A DNA stretch of 64,000 nt from GCA-2862585 sp965661345. Its GTDB lineage: Bacteria > Bacteroidota > Bacteroidia > Flavobacteriales > UBA7312. The stretch is taken from assembly GCA_965661345.1 (NCBI GenBank), contig CBFIDK010000003.1, positions 62,001 to 126,000 on the forward strand, in the 5' to 3' direction. The first letter of the stretch is position 1. Every line of letters starts with the position of its first letter. The translations under genes and the position numbers were made by a program. This document shows, one piece after another, positions 17,146 through 26,165 of this stretch. The notes under the pieces were generated by a model. It ran no database searches. It had not been told where the DNA came from and saw only the letters and a program-made list of their open reading frames with translations.

Positions 17146-17664
17146 ATGAAAAATATCTTTTTAATACTCTCTTTTTTTGCTGTTACCGTGGCCTGTGGCA
17201 CCAATGAGGACAACAGAGGCTACAAAGTGAAAGTAGGTGAACAAACGCCAAATTTTTCACTTGAAATGGTTGATGGCACCACAATAACAAACGACTCACT
17301 ATTGGGTAAAGTAAGTGTCATTCAATTTACGGCATCGTGGTGTAGCGTTTGTCGTAAAGAAATGCCTCACCTAGAGAATGACGTTTGGCAAAAATTTAAA
17401 GGTGACGACTTTATACTTTTAGGCGTAGACTTAAAAGAAACTACCGAAAAAGTAAAAGAATTTATTGAAGATATGGCCGTAACCTACCCCATAGCTATTG
17501 ATAAAGACGGTTCAGTGTTTGAAGCATTTACACTTCCTAAAGCTGGTGTTACACGAAATATTGTTCTCGATAGAAATGGTAAAATAATTTTCCTCACAAG
17601 ATTGTTTGATGAAAAAGAATTTAAGGAAATGATAGCGGTAATAGAAAAAGAGCTAAACCGTTAA
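17146..17664 (+). CDS. TlpA-like thioredoxin-fold lipoprotein
   Basis: A 172-residue periplasm-facing thiol-disulfide protein. The N terminus is a lipoprotein-type signal ending VTVACG; the thioredoxin-like domain has the active site TASWCSVCRKEMP (CxxC) and the cis-Pro segment LPKAGVTRNIVLDRNGK. This matches the TlpA/ResA/AhpC-TSA group that reduces extracytoplasmic disulfides. It begins 2 nt after the aminotransferase stop and closes the operon. The 3' end shares 4 bp (TTAA) with the opposite-strand gene. Confidence 0.88.
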   Translation: MKNIFLILSFFAVTVACGTNEDNRGYKVKVGEQTPNFSLEMVDGTTITNDSLLGKVSVIQFTASWCSVCRKEMPHLENDVWQKFKGDDFILLGVDLKETTEKVKEFIEDMAVTYPIAIDKDGSVFEAFTLPKAGVTRNIVLDRNGKIIFLTRLFDEKEFKEMIAVIEKELNR

Positions 17665-17909
17665 TTTTTTTGATTGTAGGATTTAAAACGTCCTTTCAAA
17701 AATCCACGTAAAGCCGAATGTTTGGTACGTCTTTTCTTCACACGTTTGCGCCACATCACAAAAGAAGATCGTTTCATATGCTTACGCATTAGCTGTCGGA
17801 CCTCGTTTTCTTTAAGGTTAAACTGAAGCTCAATAGCATCAAAAGGCGTTCTATCCTCCCATGCCATTTCTATAATTCTATCTATATCTTTTAATGAAAA
17901 CTCTTTCAT
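17661..17909 (-). CDS. DUF2805 / TIGR03643 family protein
   Basis: An 82-residue basic protein beginning KEFSLKDIDRIIEMAWEDRT and containing EVRQLMRKHMKRSSFVMWRKR, matching the conserved DUF2805 family (TIGR03643). The predicted helix-turn-helix character and the Arg/Lys-rich C terminus suggest nucleic-acid binding, but no function is established. It overlaps the convergent TlpA-like gene by 4 bp. No TAnnTTTG box was found upstream. Confidence 0.85.
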   Translation of the reverse strand: MKEFSLKDIDRIIEMAWEDRTPFDAIELQFNLKENEVRQLMRKHMKRSSFVMWRKRVKKRRTKHSALRGFLKGRFKSYNQKN

Positions 17910-18165
17910 TTAATATAAAAATAATTTGCTCAGTTGTTTATCAATTGAATACGTTCAATACCTTTTTCACCCATGCCTATAATATTTTTTTGATAAAATT
18001 GTATCATAAACTACTTACAAAAAAGGTGTTTTACTTAAGACGAAAGCGTAACAAAAATTGAATTGAAAAAATATCAAACTATGCTCAGATTAAGTATTAG
18101 TACAAATATAAGGAAATACCATTTAATCAAATTCTCTAAGCTATCATTTTCTCAATGGTAAAAAC
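17910..18165. other. AT-rich intergenic region
   Basis: Between the divergent DUF2805 and ABC transporter genes. I see no ORF, RNA gene or strong hairpin here; the ABC promoter lies at its right edge. Confidence 0.5.
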
Positions 18166-18173
18166 TATATTTG
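18166..18173 (+). promoter_or_regulatory. -7 promoter box of the ABC transporter gene
   Basis: TATATTTG matches TAnnTTTG, 12 nt before the ATG at 18186. Confidence 0.6.
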
Positions 18174-18185
18174 CACATTCAAATT

Positions 18186-19928
18186 ATGAGTAAAAAAAGT
18201 AAGACATCACTGAAAAAAGCCTCACGCTTATTCGTATATCTAAAACCCTACAAACTAGAGTTTTCTCTAGGAATTTTATTTCTTTTATTGTCCACTGCTG
18301 CTTCTTTAATTTTCCCTGCACTTATGGGACAATTGGTAGATTCTGCCAGTGAAAAGATGATTAGAAATATAAATGAAATTGCGCTTTGGCTTTTGGCCTT
18401 GTTTGCTTTGCAAGCCATTTTTTCTTATTTCAGAATTGTCTTGTTTGTAAATGTTACTGAAAAATTCTTAGCTGTTCTGCGTCAAGAAACTTACGCCCAC
18501 CTCATAAAGCTACCCATGAACTTTTTCTCCAAAAGACGGGTTGGAGAACTAAATAGCCGAATAGCCTCTGATATTAGCATGTTGCAAGAAACTTTTACCA
18601 CTGACTTGGCCGAATTTTTCAGACAAGTGGTCATAATTATTGGTGGTATTGTTTTCCTATCGCTTACATCTGTAAAATTAACCTTATTCATGTTAGCCAT
18701 CATTCCAGCAATGATGTTGGCAGCAGTATTTTTCGGTAGATACATAAAGCGTTTTTCAAAACAAGTACAGGAATCCATTGCAGAATCCAATACCATTATC
18801 GAAGAAACCCTTCAAGGCATTCAAAACGTAAAAGCATTTACCAATGAGTTTTTCGAAATTGGCAGGTATACCAAGAAAACCAATGAAGTGATGAAAATTG
18901 CCAAGAAAGGCGGTAAATACAGAGGTGCTTTTGCTTCATTTATAATTTTCTGTTTATTTGGTTCTATTGTAGCCGTGATATGGTATGGCGTACTCATGAT
19001 AAATGCTGGTGAATTATCTATCGGCCAGTTGTTTACTTTCATTTTATATTCCGTATTTATTGGTGCATCTGTTGGCGGAATGGCAGACATTTATGCCAAA
19101 ATTCAAAAGGCTATAGGTGCCACCGAACACTTACTGGACATTTTAAACGAACCTGCTGAAAACATTACTGACAACACTACTAAAAATAGTGTAAGCGGAC
19201 ACATTCAATTCAAAGATTTAAGCTTTGCCTACCCTAGTCGTCCAGAAATTAAGGTGCTGAAATCACTCAATTTTGAGATTAAAGAAGGGCAAAATATTGC
19301 TTTGGTTGGTCCAAGTGGTGCTGGAAAAACTACTCTAGCTTCTATCCTATTTGGTTTTTATAAAATCAATGAAGGTCAAGTGTTAATCGATCAAAAGAAT
19401 ATTGAAGACTACGATTTGCACTTTTTAAGAAAACAAATTGCCATTGTTCCACAAGATATTTTATTGTTTGGCGGAACCATAAAAGAAAACATTGCCTACG
19501 GAAAATTAGAGGCTACGGAACAGGAAATTGAGGAAGCAGCTCGAAAAGCAAATGCCATTAACTTCATTAATGAATTTCCAGAAAAAATGGAAACCCTTGT
19601 TGGCGAAAGAGGCATTCAGCTCTCTGGCGGACAACGCCAACGCATTGCCATTGCCAGAGCCTTATTGAAAAACCCTAGAATATTAATCTTAGATGAAGCC
19701 ACTAGTGCGCTTGATTCTGAATCCGAAAAACTCGTGCAAGAGGCCATGGAAGTGCTGATGAAAGGCAGAACATCATTGGTAATCGCGCACCGATTATCTA
19801 CTATTAAAAATTCTGATTGTATATTAGTGGTCGAAAATGGCCAAATAATAGAACAAGGAACGCATAAAGAACTTGATAAAACTGGTGGTTTATACAGTCA
19901 ACTCAGCAAAATGCAATTTAATGCATAA
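18186..19928 (+). CDS. ABC exporter, fused membrane and ATPase domains (MsbA/ABCB type)
   Basis: A 580-residue half-transporter that would work as a homodimer in the inner membrane. Residues ~20-300 are the six-helix ABC membrane domain. The ATPase domain has Walker A VGPSGAGKTTLAS near 375-382, Q-loop IVPQDILLFGG, signature LSGGQRQRIAIARALL near 478 and Walker B ILILDEATSALDSE near 501. Likely exports lipids or small hydrophobic molecules, but the substrate cannot be read from the sequence. ATG 18186 is chosen over an upstream TTG. A methyltransferase gene follows after 14 nt. Confidence 0.93.
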   Translation: MSKKSKTSLKKASRLFVYLKPYKLEFSLGILFLLLSTAASLIFPALMGQLVDSASEKMIRNINEIALWLLALFALQAIFSYFRIVLFVNVTEKFLAVLRQETYAHLIKLPMNFFSKRRVGELNSRIASDISMLQETFTTDLAEFFRQVVIIIGGIVFLSLTSVKLTLFMLAIIPAMMLAAVFFGRYIKRFSKQVQESIAESNTIIEETLQGIQNVKAFTNEFFEIGRYTKKTNEVMKIAKKGGKYRGAFASFIIFCLFGSIVAVIWYGVLMINAGELSIGQLFTFILYSVFIGASVGGMADIYAKIQKAIGATEHLLDILNEPAENITDNTTKNSVSGHIQFKDLSFAYPSRPEIKVLKSLNFEIKEGQNIALVGPSGAGKTTLASILFGFYKINEGQVLIDQKNIEDYDLHFLRKQIAIVPQDILLFGGTIKENIAYGKLEATEQEIEEAARKANAINFINEFPEKMETLVGERGIQLSGGQRQRIAIARALLKNPRILILDEATSALDSESEKLVQEAMEVLMKGRTSLVIAHRLSTIKNSDCILVVENGQIIEQGTHKELDKTGGLYSQLSKMQFNA

Positions 19929-19942
19929 AAAACTTAGTACCC

Positions 19943-20713
19943 ATGAAACACATCATTAGCATTGTAACCCGACTTATCCCAAGACATTACCTTCATCATG
20001 TAAGTCACTTCTTTCTTCAACTCTTTTCTTTATTTATGAGGGGAGATACCTTTGAAGACCCAATTAATGGAAAAAGCTACCGTAAATTATTGCCCTATGG
20101 ACGACTATCTTCAAGAGAAAATGCTTTGGCTCCTGATAGTATGTCCTTGGAAAGGCACCGCTTGATATGGCTTTACCTGAAGGAAAAGACAAATTTCTTT
20201 AGCGATAATTTAAAATTCTTACACATTGCTCCAGAGTTTTGTTTCATTAGTTTATTCAAAAAACAAAAAAACCTAGAGTATACTACTGCCGATTTGAATT
20301 CTCCATGGGCAGATATAAAAATGGACGTCCATGATATTCCATTTGATGACAATAGCTTTGACGTAATCATGTGTAATCACGTATTAGAGCATGTTCAAGA
20401 CGATAGAAAAGTCATGTCTGAATTTTTTAGAGTAATGAATAAAGGCGGTTGGGGTATTTTTCAAGTACCTATTGACTACAATAGAAAGGAAACTTTTGAT
20501 GACCCAAGCATTACCGACCCAAAAGAAAGGGAAAAACACTATTGGCAAGACGATCATCTAAGGTTGTACGGACTGGATTACGGCAAGATTCTTTCTGAAG
20601 CTGGTTTCGAAGTCGTTGAAGATGCTTTTGTAAAGGAATTAGACCCAAAGCTAGTAGAACGTTACGCCTTACCTAAAGACGAGATTATTTACTTCTGTAA
20701 AAAGCCTGTCTAA
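19943..20713 (+). CDS. class I SAM-dependent methyltransferase
   Basis: A 256-residue protein of the Methyltransf_11 kind. The Rossmann core shows LKFLHIAPEFCF in place of the usual glycine-rich motif I, then YTTADLNSPWADIKMDVHDI, the motif FDVIMCNHVLEHVQDDRKVM and MNKGGWGIFQVP. The substrate is unknown. The replaced glycine-rich loop is odd but is seen in some Bacteroidota members of the family. Likely co-transcribed with the ABC exporter. Its stop overlaps that of rsmG by 4 bp. Confidence 0.85.
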   Translation: MKHIISIVTRLIPRHYLHHVSHFFLQLFSLFMRGDTFEDPINGKSYRKLLPYGRLSSRENALAPDSMSLERHRLIWLYLKEKTNFFSDNLKFLHIAPEFCFISLFKKQKNLEYTTADLNSPWADIKMDVHDIPFDDNSFDVIMCNHVLEHVQDDRKVMSEFFRVMNKGGWGIFQVPIDYNRKETFDDPSITDPKEREKHYWQDDHLRLYGLDYGKILSEAGFEVVEDAFVKELDPKLVERYALPKDEIIYFCKKPV

Positions 20714-21333
20714 ACCATTTGTACATAGACTACTTTTTTAGTTTCAAAAAAGTCTTCTTCAAAATAATCGGCCAAATCAAAACTGTTGTGGTGGTAGTCT
20801 ATGCTGCTAAGTTCTTCAGTTAAATCTCCACCTTTGAGGTAAAGTATACCATTTGGAAAATCGTTAATGGATTTTTTCGAAAAACCCTTTTCTATCCAGT
20901 CAATAAAGGCTGGCATCCGAGTCACTGCCCTACTAACTACAAAATCAAAAGGCTTTTTTACATGCTCCGCTCTTTGGTACGCAGTGCTTACGTTAGTAAG
21001 TTGTAATTGCTCAACAACATCATTTACCACATTTATTTTCTTGCCTATACTATCGATAAGAAGAAAATTAGTTTTGGGAAATAGTATTGCCAAAGGGATT
21101 CCTGGAAAACCGCCGCCAGTGCCAACGTCAAGAACGTGAGTACCCGCTTTGAAATTCATCACTTTGGCTATTCCTAAAGAATGAAGAACATGGCGTTCGT
21201 AGAAGCTATCCATATCTTTTCTAGAAATGACATTAATCTTTGCATTCCACGAGGCATACAAATCTAGCAAAGACTCAAACTGTAAAATTTGATTTGACGA
21301 TAAATTGGGAAAGTATTTCAAAATAACATCCAT
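20710..21333 (-). CDS. rsmG: 16S rRNA (guanine-N7)-methyltransferase RsmG
   Basis: Methylates N7 of G527 in 16S rRNA. The 207-residue protein has the RsmG signature: VISRKDMDSFYERHVLHSL, the SAM motif VLDVGTGGGFPGIPLAILFP, LIDSIGKKINVVNDV and FVVSRAVTRMP. Its ATG shares a base with the stop of the sigma factor gene upstream (TAATG), so it belongs to the GT2-sigma-rsmG transcript. Confidence 0.96.
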   Translation of the reverse strand: MDVILKYFPNLSSNQILQFESLLDLYASWNAKINVISRKDMDSFYERHVLHSLGIAKVMNFKAGTHVLDVGTGGGFPGIPLAILFPKTNFLLIDSIGKKINVVNDVVEQLQLTNVSTAYQRAEHVKKPFDFVVSRAVTRMPAFIDWIEKGFSKKSINDFPNGILYLKGGDLTEELSSIDYHHNSFDLADYFEEDFFETKKVVYVQMV

Positions 21334-21938
21334 TACATGAAGTCTTTTTTACCTGATAATATTTTAAATAATTTTTCTCGACAACGGTGTAATTGTGCTT
21401 TTACAGTTCCTAATGGGATTTCCAATTCTTCAGAAATTTCTTCATAGCTATATTCTTTGAAATAACGAAGCTTTACGAGCTCTCTGTAATTGGGTTTCAG
21501 CTGCTCTACAATTCTTCTAATAATTTGAATACGCTGACTTCTTATAAGGCTGTTGTCGGGGGTTAGCTGTTGGTCAGGAATTTCTATGGAAGAGGTCGTT
21601 CCTTCATCGTATTCAATAGTGGAATCTATGGAAACGGTAGGAATGTTTTTCTTTCTTAAGTGGTCAATACAATTGTTTTTGGCAATGGTAAACAACCATG
21701 TGCTAAAGGCAAAGTTAGGCGTGTAGGTATTAAGCTTGTTAAATGCTTTTCCGAATGCCTCAATGGTCAATTCTTTGGCAAGTTCCTTATCGTTCACCTT
21801 TTCGTAGAGCATAAAAAAAATAGGATCCCTGTATTTTGACATCAAGGTGTTATACGCTCGAGGGTCGCCTTTAGACAAGGCATTGTCTATGAGGATTAAA
21901 TCCTCTTTAGCTTTTTCTGTTAACTCTCTTTCTACCAA
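21333..21938 (-). CDS. ECF-type RNA polymerase sigma factor
   Basis: A 201-residue sigma-70 family protein. Region 2 is seen in YRDPIFFMLYEKVNDKELAK and FAFSTWLFTIAKNNCIDHLR; region 4 helix-turn-helix in YRELVKLRYFKEYSYEEISE and IPLGTVKAQLHRCREKLF. No anti-sigma gene is next to it. No ATG is available: an in-frame stop lies upstream, and the only fitting start is TTG 21938, which overlaps the last codons of the glycosyltransferase gene by 7 bp. Its regulon is unknown. Confidence 0.92.
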   Translation of the reverse strand: MVERELTEKAKEDLILIDNALSKGDPRAYNTLMSKYRDPIFFMLYEKVNDKELAKELTIEAFGKAFNKLNTYTPNFAFSTWLFTIAKNNCIDHLRKKNIPTVSIDSTIEYDEGTTSSIEIPDQQLTPDNSLIRSQRIQIIRRIVEQLKPNYRELVKLRYFKEYSYEEISEELEIPLGTVKAQLHRCREKLFKILSGKKDFM

Positions 21939-23029
21939 AATCGTTTTTTGTTTAGCGAAGTCTTAAGCATAAAGATAAGGTAAAAAACAATATAGGTTAG
22001 TTCTAATATAGGATAAAGAAATAGTAAATCTTCCTCTTCGGTCTTTTTCAAAAGTGGAAAACTTACGGCCAACTGCACTATCAATCGAATAAAAAATAAA
22101 GCAATGAGGTAAGGAATGAAAAACTGCTTAGCCAACAATATTAAAAAAAGAATCCAGAATAGCGTTTGGCTGAATATCCACATACCCAGCATTTGTTTGT
22201 GGTATGTTTTATAGTATAAACCCGTACTCAAATGCCTCGATTTTTGACGTATCCATGACTTCCAAGTGGTTTTGGGTTCTGATAAGGTATGGGAAGAAAG
22301 CATGCTTGAAATAGCAGTGTTGAAAGGCGTACTTACCTCTTTAATAAACAAATCATCATCACCCGATGGTAAATGAAGGTGTGACGCAAAGCCTTTATTT
22401 TCAAAAAAAAGATCCTTTTTGTAGGCCAAATTTCGTCCTACGCCCATATAGGCCTTACCCATTAGAGCATAAGAAAAGTATTGAATAGCCACCTGAAAAG
22501 TATCAAAACGAATAAGTTTGTTCAAAAAGCCCTTGCGTTTTTCGTAGGCGCCATAGCCTAAAACAATGTCTTTAGTCGCAAAATGCTGCGTCATGCTTTT
22601 TATCCATTGATTGCTCTTTGGGTAACAATCGGCATCGGTAAGTAAAAGGTAATCGTATTTTGCTGCTTTTATACCTAAGGTTAAGGCAAACTTTTTACCT
22701 AAGCCTTTTTTTATTTCTTCTTTAATATCTACTAACTTAATCTTTGGGTGGTTTTCCCATTGTTTGAAGATAAACTTTGTATTATCGGTAGACTGATCAT
22801 TGACTAATACTATTTCGAAATTGGGATAATCTTGCTGTAACAATTGCTCTACAAGGCCCTCCCAATACTTTTCCTCATTGTAACCACAAATAACTACCGA
22901 TACCCCTTTTTTGAAGCTTGATGAACGCTCTTCATACTGAGAAAATCTATAGTAAACAAAAAGGTAAAAATAGAGCTGAACGACTATACAAAAGATGAAA
23001 ATTAAAAATAAAATAAGGTCCATGTCCAT
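21932..23029 (-). CDS. membrane-bound family 2 glycosyltransferase
   Basis: A 365-residue GT2 enzyme. The first ~25 residues are a membrane helix; the GT-A domain has VVICGYNEEKYWEGL, IVLVNDQSTDNTKFIF and the metal-binding LLTDADCYPKSNQW; RQKSRHLSTGLYYK is a QxxRW-like acceptor motif. Two or three membrane helices fill residues ~290-360. It probably adds sugar to a lipid or polysaccharide at the inner membrane; the substrate is not known. Start: ATG 23029 (or 23023), not the upstream TTG. Confidence 0.88.
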   Translation of the reverse strand: MDMDLILFLIFIFCIVVQLYFYLFVYYRFSQYEERSSSFKKGVSVVICGYNEEKYWEGLVEQLLQQDYPNFEIVLVNDQSTDNTKFIFKQWENHPKIKLVDIKEEIKKGLGKKFALTLGIKAAKYDYLLLTDADCYPKSNQWIKSMTQHFATKDIVLGYGAYEKRKGFLNKLIRFDTFQVAIQYFSYALMGKAYMGVGRNLAYKKDLFFENKGFASHLHLPSGDDDLFIKEVSTPFNTAISSMLSSHTLSEPKTTWKSWIRQKSRHLSTGLYYKTYHKQMLGMWIFSQTLFWILFLILLAKQFFIPYLIALFFIRLIVQLAVSFPLLKKTEEEDLLFLYPILELTYIVFYLIFMLKTSLNKKRFW

Positions 23030-23112
23030 AGTTTGCAATGATACAACAAAAGTAGATGTACTAAAAATTTTGAGTTTTGTTATTCCTTTATTTCTAAATA
23101 CTCAGACTTGAC

Positions 23113-23120
23113 TATCTTTG
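23113..23120 (+). promoter_or_regulatory. -7 promoter box of tgt
   Basis: TATCTTTG matches TAnnTTTG and ends 14 nt before the tgt ATG. Confidence 0.55.
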
Positions 23121-23134
23121 GCGAAATTTGATGT

Positions 23135-24265
23135 ATGGATTTCAAACTGATAAAAAAGGACAGTGACTCAAAAGCCCGCTTAGGTGAGATAACTACTGCT
23201 CATGGTAAAATACAAACGCCTATCTTTATGCCAGTAGGAACGGCGGCTACCGTAAAGGGTGTACATCAACACGAAATCGAACATGACACAAAAGCCCACA
23301 TAATACTGGGGAACACCTATCACCTTTACCTACGTCCTGGCTTGGACGTTATGGAAAAAGCGGGTGGACTACATGCCTTTATGGGGTGGAATAAACCCAT
23401 CTTGACCGATAGTGGCGGCTATCAAGTTTACTCCTTATCTGGTAAACGAAAAATTAAGGAAGAAGGCGTAAAGTTTCAATCTCACATAGACGGCTCGTAC
23501 CATTTGTTTACTCCTGAAAACGTAATGGATATCCAACGAACTATAGGGGCCGATATCATCATGGCATTTGACGAATGCACTCCTTACCCTTGCGACTATA
23601 CGTATGCTAAAAGTTCCATGCACATGACGCACCGATGGCTAAAACGTTGTTGCGATAGGTTTGACAGTACCACTCCAAAATATGGCTATAACCAAACGCT
23701 TTTTCCTATTGTTCAAGGAAGTGTGTATAAAGATTTAAGAAAACAATCGGCAGAAAAAATAGCCTCTTTCGAACGTGAAGGAAATGCTATTGGTGGGCTT
23801 TCTGTGGGTGAGCCTCACGACTTGATGTACGAAATGACAGACATTGTGTGTAGCGTATTGCCAGAGGATAAGCCTCGTTACCTGATGGGTGTTGGCACAC
23901 CCTCCAACTTATTGGAAAATATTGCTTTGGGTGTGGATATGTTCGACTGTGTTATGCCCACCAGAAATGCTCGAAACGGTATGCTATTTACCAGCGAAGG
24001 AACCATAAACATAAAAAATAGAAAATGGGCAGATGACTTCTCTCCCATTGATTCCAACGGCACCTCTTTCGTAGACTCTACTTACAGCAAGGCTTATGTA
24101 CGTCACCTTTTTACGGTAAGTGAATTATTGGGTAAGCAAATTGCTACCTTACACAATATTCGATTTTATCTGTGGTTAATGGAAGAAGCTAGAAAACATT
24201 TGGCTGAAGGCACATTTACCTCTTGGAAAAATGAGATGGTTAAAAAATTGGACAGACGTTTGTAA
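23135..24265 (+). CDS. tgt: tRNA-guanine transglycosylase
   Basis: Exchanges guanine-34 for preQ1 in tRNAs with GUN anticodons (queuosine pathway). The 376-residue protein has FMPVGTAATVKGV, the active-site LTDSGGYQVYSLSG, QGSVYKDLR and the nucleophile region FDCVMPTRNARNG. The segment that normally holds the zinc ligands CxCxxC (between DDFSPID and YSKAYVRHLF) contains no cysteine here; the partner His in ATLHN remains. It is followed directly, with no gap, by the LptF/G gene. Confidence 0.96.
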   Translation: MDFKLIKKDSDSKARLGEITTAHGKIQTPIFMPVGTAATVKGVHQHEIEHDTKAHIILGNTYHLYLRPGLDVMEKAGGLHAFMGWNKPILTDSGGYQVYSLSGKRKIKEEGVKFQSHIDGSYHLFTPENVMDIQRTIGADIIMAFDECTPYPCDYTYAKSSMHMTHRWLKRCCDRFDSTTPKYGYNQTLFPIVQGSVYKDLRKQSAEKIASFEREGNAIGGLSVGEPHDLMYEMTDIVCSVLPEDKPRYLMGVGTPSNLLENIALGVDMFDCVMPTRNARNGMLFTSEGTINIKNRKWADDFSPIDSNGTSFVDSTYSKAYVRHLFTVSELLGKQIATLHNIRFYLWLMEEARKHLAEGTFTSWKNEMVKKLDRRL

Positions 24266-25342
24266 ATGCAAAAATTAGACTGGTATATAATTAAAAAGTT
24301 TTTGGGGACCTTCTTTTTCTCTATTTCACTCATTTTATTGATAGTTGTCGTTTTTGATGTCTCAGAAAAAATTGACGATTTCATTGAAAAATCCGCACCA
24401 CTTAATGAAATAATATTTAGCTATTACTTCAATTTCATTCCTTATTTCGGTAATCTGTTTAGTCCATTATTTACCTTTGTAGCGGTCATATTTTTTACCT
24501 CTAAAATGGCTAATAATACTGAGGTAATCTCAATTTTTAGTAGCGGCATAAGTTTTAATCGTTTTCTTCGTCCATTTTTACTTTCTGCTAGTCTGTTGGC
24601 TGTCTTATCCTTTGTATTAGGAAACTTTATAATACCTCCTGCCAATAGCGAACGTCTTGAATTTGAAAACACATATATCAAAAACCCTTACAAAAACAGA
24701 GATAAAGATATCCACATGCAAATTACGCCAGGGCAATTTATCTATGTACAATCTTACAACACTAAACGAAATATTGGCTATCGGTTTTCAATGGAACAAT
24801 TCGAAGATGGGCAGCTCAAGGAAAAGCTATTCTCAGATTATATAAAGTGGATAGATGACAAAAACCATTGGGAAGCTCACAATTACTTTAATCGAAAAAT
24901 TAATCGCCTGAATGAACGTATTGAGGAAGGTCAAGTTATCGAGCTAAAAATAAACCTACACCCCGATGACTTTAATGTCAGACGAAGTACCGTTGAAACG
25001 ATGAATCTGTTTCAATTGAACGACTTCATAGAACAAGAACGCATGAAGGGTTCAAAAAACCTGGTCTTTCATATTATTGAACAACAAAAACGCATTGCTT
25101 TTCCTTTTGCAACCATCATTTTAACCTTAGTAGCGGTGGCTATGGCTTCACGAAAAATTAGGGGTGGAATTGGCTTGCATCTTGGTGCTGGACTGCTGAT
25201 TAGCTTTGCCTATATCCTATTTATGCAAATATCTACGACATTTGCTACCAATGGCGATCTTTCTCCAATTCTTGCTGTTTGGATTCCAAACTTACTCTTT
25301 GCTACTTTAGGAATTTATCTGCTGAAGAAAGCGCCTAAATAG
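24266..25342 (+). CDS. LptF/LptG family permease (YjgP/YjgQ)
   Basis: A 358-residue inner-membrane protein of the lipopolysaccharide export ABC complex LptB2FG. It has about three N-terminal membrane helices (residues ~10-120), a periplasmic beta-jellyroll-like middle (~130-260) and three C-terminal helices. FLGTFFFSISLILLIVVVFD and FGNLFSPLFTFVAVIFFTSK are typical. LptF and LptG cannot be separated by eye. ATG follows the tgt stop with no gap. The 3' end overlaps mazG by 8 bp. Confidence 0.9.
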   Translation: MQKLDWYIIKKFLGTFFFSISLILLIVVVFDVSEKIDDFIEKSAPLNEIIFSYYFNFIPYFGNLFSPLFTFVAVIFFTSKMANNTEVISIFSSGISFNRFLRPFLLSASLLAVLSFVLGNFIIPPANSERLEFENTYIKNPYKNRDKDIHMQITPGQFIYVQSYNTKRNIGYRFSMEQFEDGQLKEKLFSDYIKWIDDKNHWEAHNYFNRKINRLNERIEEGQVIELKINLHPDDFNVRRSTVETMNLFQLNDFIEQERMKGSKNLVFHIIEQQKRIAFPFATIILTLVAVAMASRKIRGGIGLHLGAGLLISFAYILFMQISTTFATNGDLSPILAVWIPNLLFATLGIYLLKKAPK

Positions 25343-26099
25343 TTTTTGCTTTGTTCCAATAGACATCCATTTCGTCTAGGGATAAATCGGATAATTTTAG
25401 CCCTTTTTTTTCTATCTCATTTTCCATGTACTGAAACCGGTGCAGGAATTTTTTATTTGTCTTTTCTAAAGCGTCTTCAGGATTTACATTTACAAAACGA
25501 GCATAATTAATAAGAGAAAAGAGTAAATCACCAAATTCTTCTGTAGTCTTTGCTTCATCGCCCTTTGTTACTTCTTCTTTTAGTTCTGATAATTCTTCTT
25601 GAACCTTATCCCAAACTTGATCACTGTTGTCCCAATCAAAGCCAACTCCTCTAGCCTTTTCTTGCATCCTGATGGATTTCACCATTGCTGGCAACGATTT
25701 TGGAACGCCTTCTAATACTGATTTCTTTCCTTCTTTAAGTTTTAACTTTTCCCAATTAGCTTTTACTTCAGCCTCATCTGCAACTTCAACATCTCCGTAA
25801 ATATGTGGATGACGGTATATGAGTTTATCACAAACGCTATTTATGACGTCTGTAATGGTGAATTCTTGAGTTTCAGACGCTATCCTGGAATAGAATACCA
25901 AATGCAACATAATATCGCCTAATTCCTTCTTTATTTCATTCATATCGCCCTCTACAATGGCGTCGGATAGTTCGTAGACCTCTTCGATTGTTAAATAGCG
26001 TAAGCTCTCTATAGTCTGTTTCATATCCCAGGGACATTTTTCCCTTAGATCATCCATTATGTTTAGTAATCGTTCAAAAGCAAGCAGTCGAGCGTCCAT
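25335..26099 (-). CDS. mazG: nucleoside triphosphate pyrophosphohydrolase MazG
   Basis: House-cleaning enzyme that hydrolyses (d)NTPs to NMP and pyrophosphate. The 254-residue protein has two MazG domains: the first with CPWDMKQTIESLRYLTIEEV and the metal-binding pattern EEVYEL...KELGDIML, the second with EFGDLLFSLINYARF and a family-typical tail. Length and two-domain layout fit the E. coli type. Divergent from the nqrM-like gene. Confidence 0.95.
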   Translation of the reverse strand: MDARLLAFERLLNIMDDLREKCPWDMKQTIESLRYLTIEEVYELSDAIVEGDMNEIKKELGDIMLHLVFYSRIASETQEFTITDVINSVCDKLIYRHPHIYGDVEVADEAEVKANWEKLKLKEGKKSVLEGVPKSLPAMVKSIRMQEKARGVGFDWDNSDQVWDKVQEELSELKEEVTKGDEAKTTEEFGDLLFSLINYARFVNVNPEDALEKTNKKFLHRFQYMENEIEKKGLKLSDLSLDEMDVYWNKAKTI

Positions 26100-26115
26100 A
26101 TTCTGTTATTTTTCA

Positions 26116-26123
26116 CAAAAGTA
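26116..26123 (-). promoter_or_regulatory. -7 promoter box of mazG
   Basis: TACTTTTG on the minus strand, 16 nt before the mazG ATG. Confidence 0.55.
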
Positions 26124-26137
26124 GCATAACAAATTCA

Positions 26138-26145
26138 TACCTTTG
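26138..26145 (+). promoter_or_regulatory. -7 promoter box of the nqrM-like gene
   Basis: TACCTTTG, 20 nt before the ATG and divergent from the mazG box. Confidence 0.55.
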
Positions 26146-26165
26146 CAACATTAATTAATATACCT

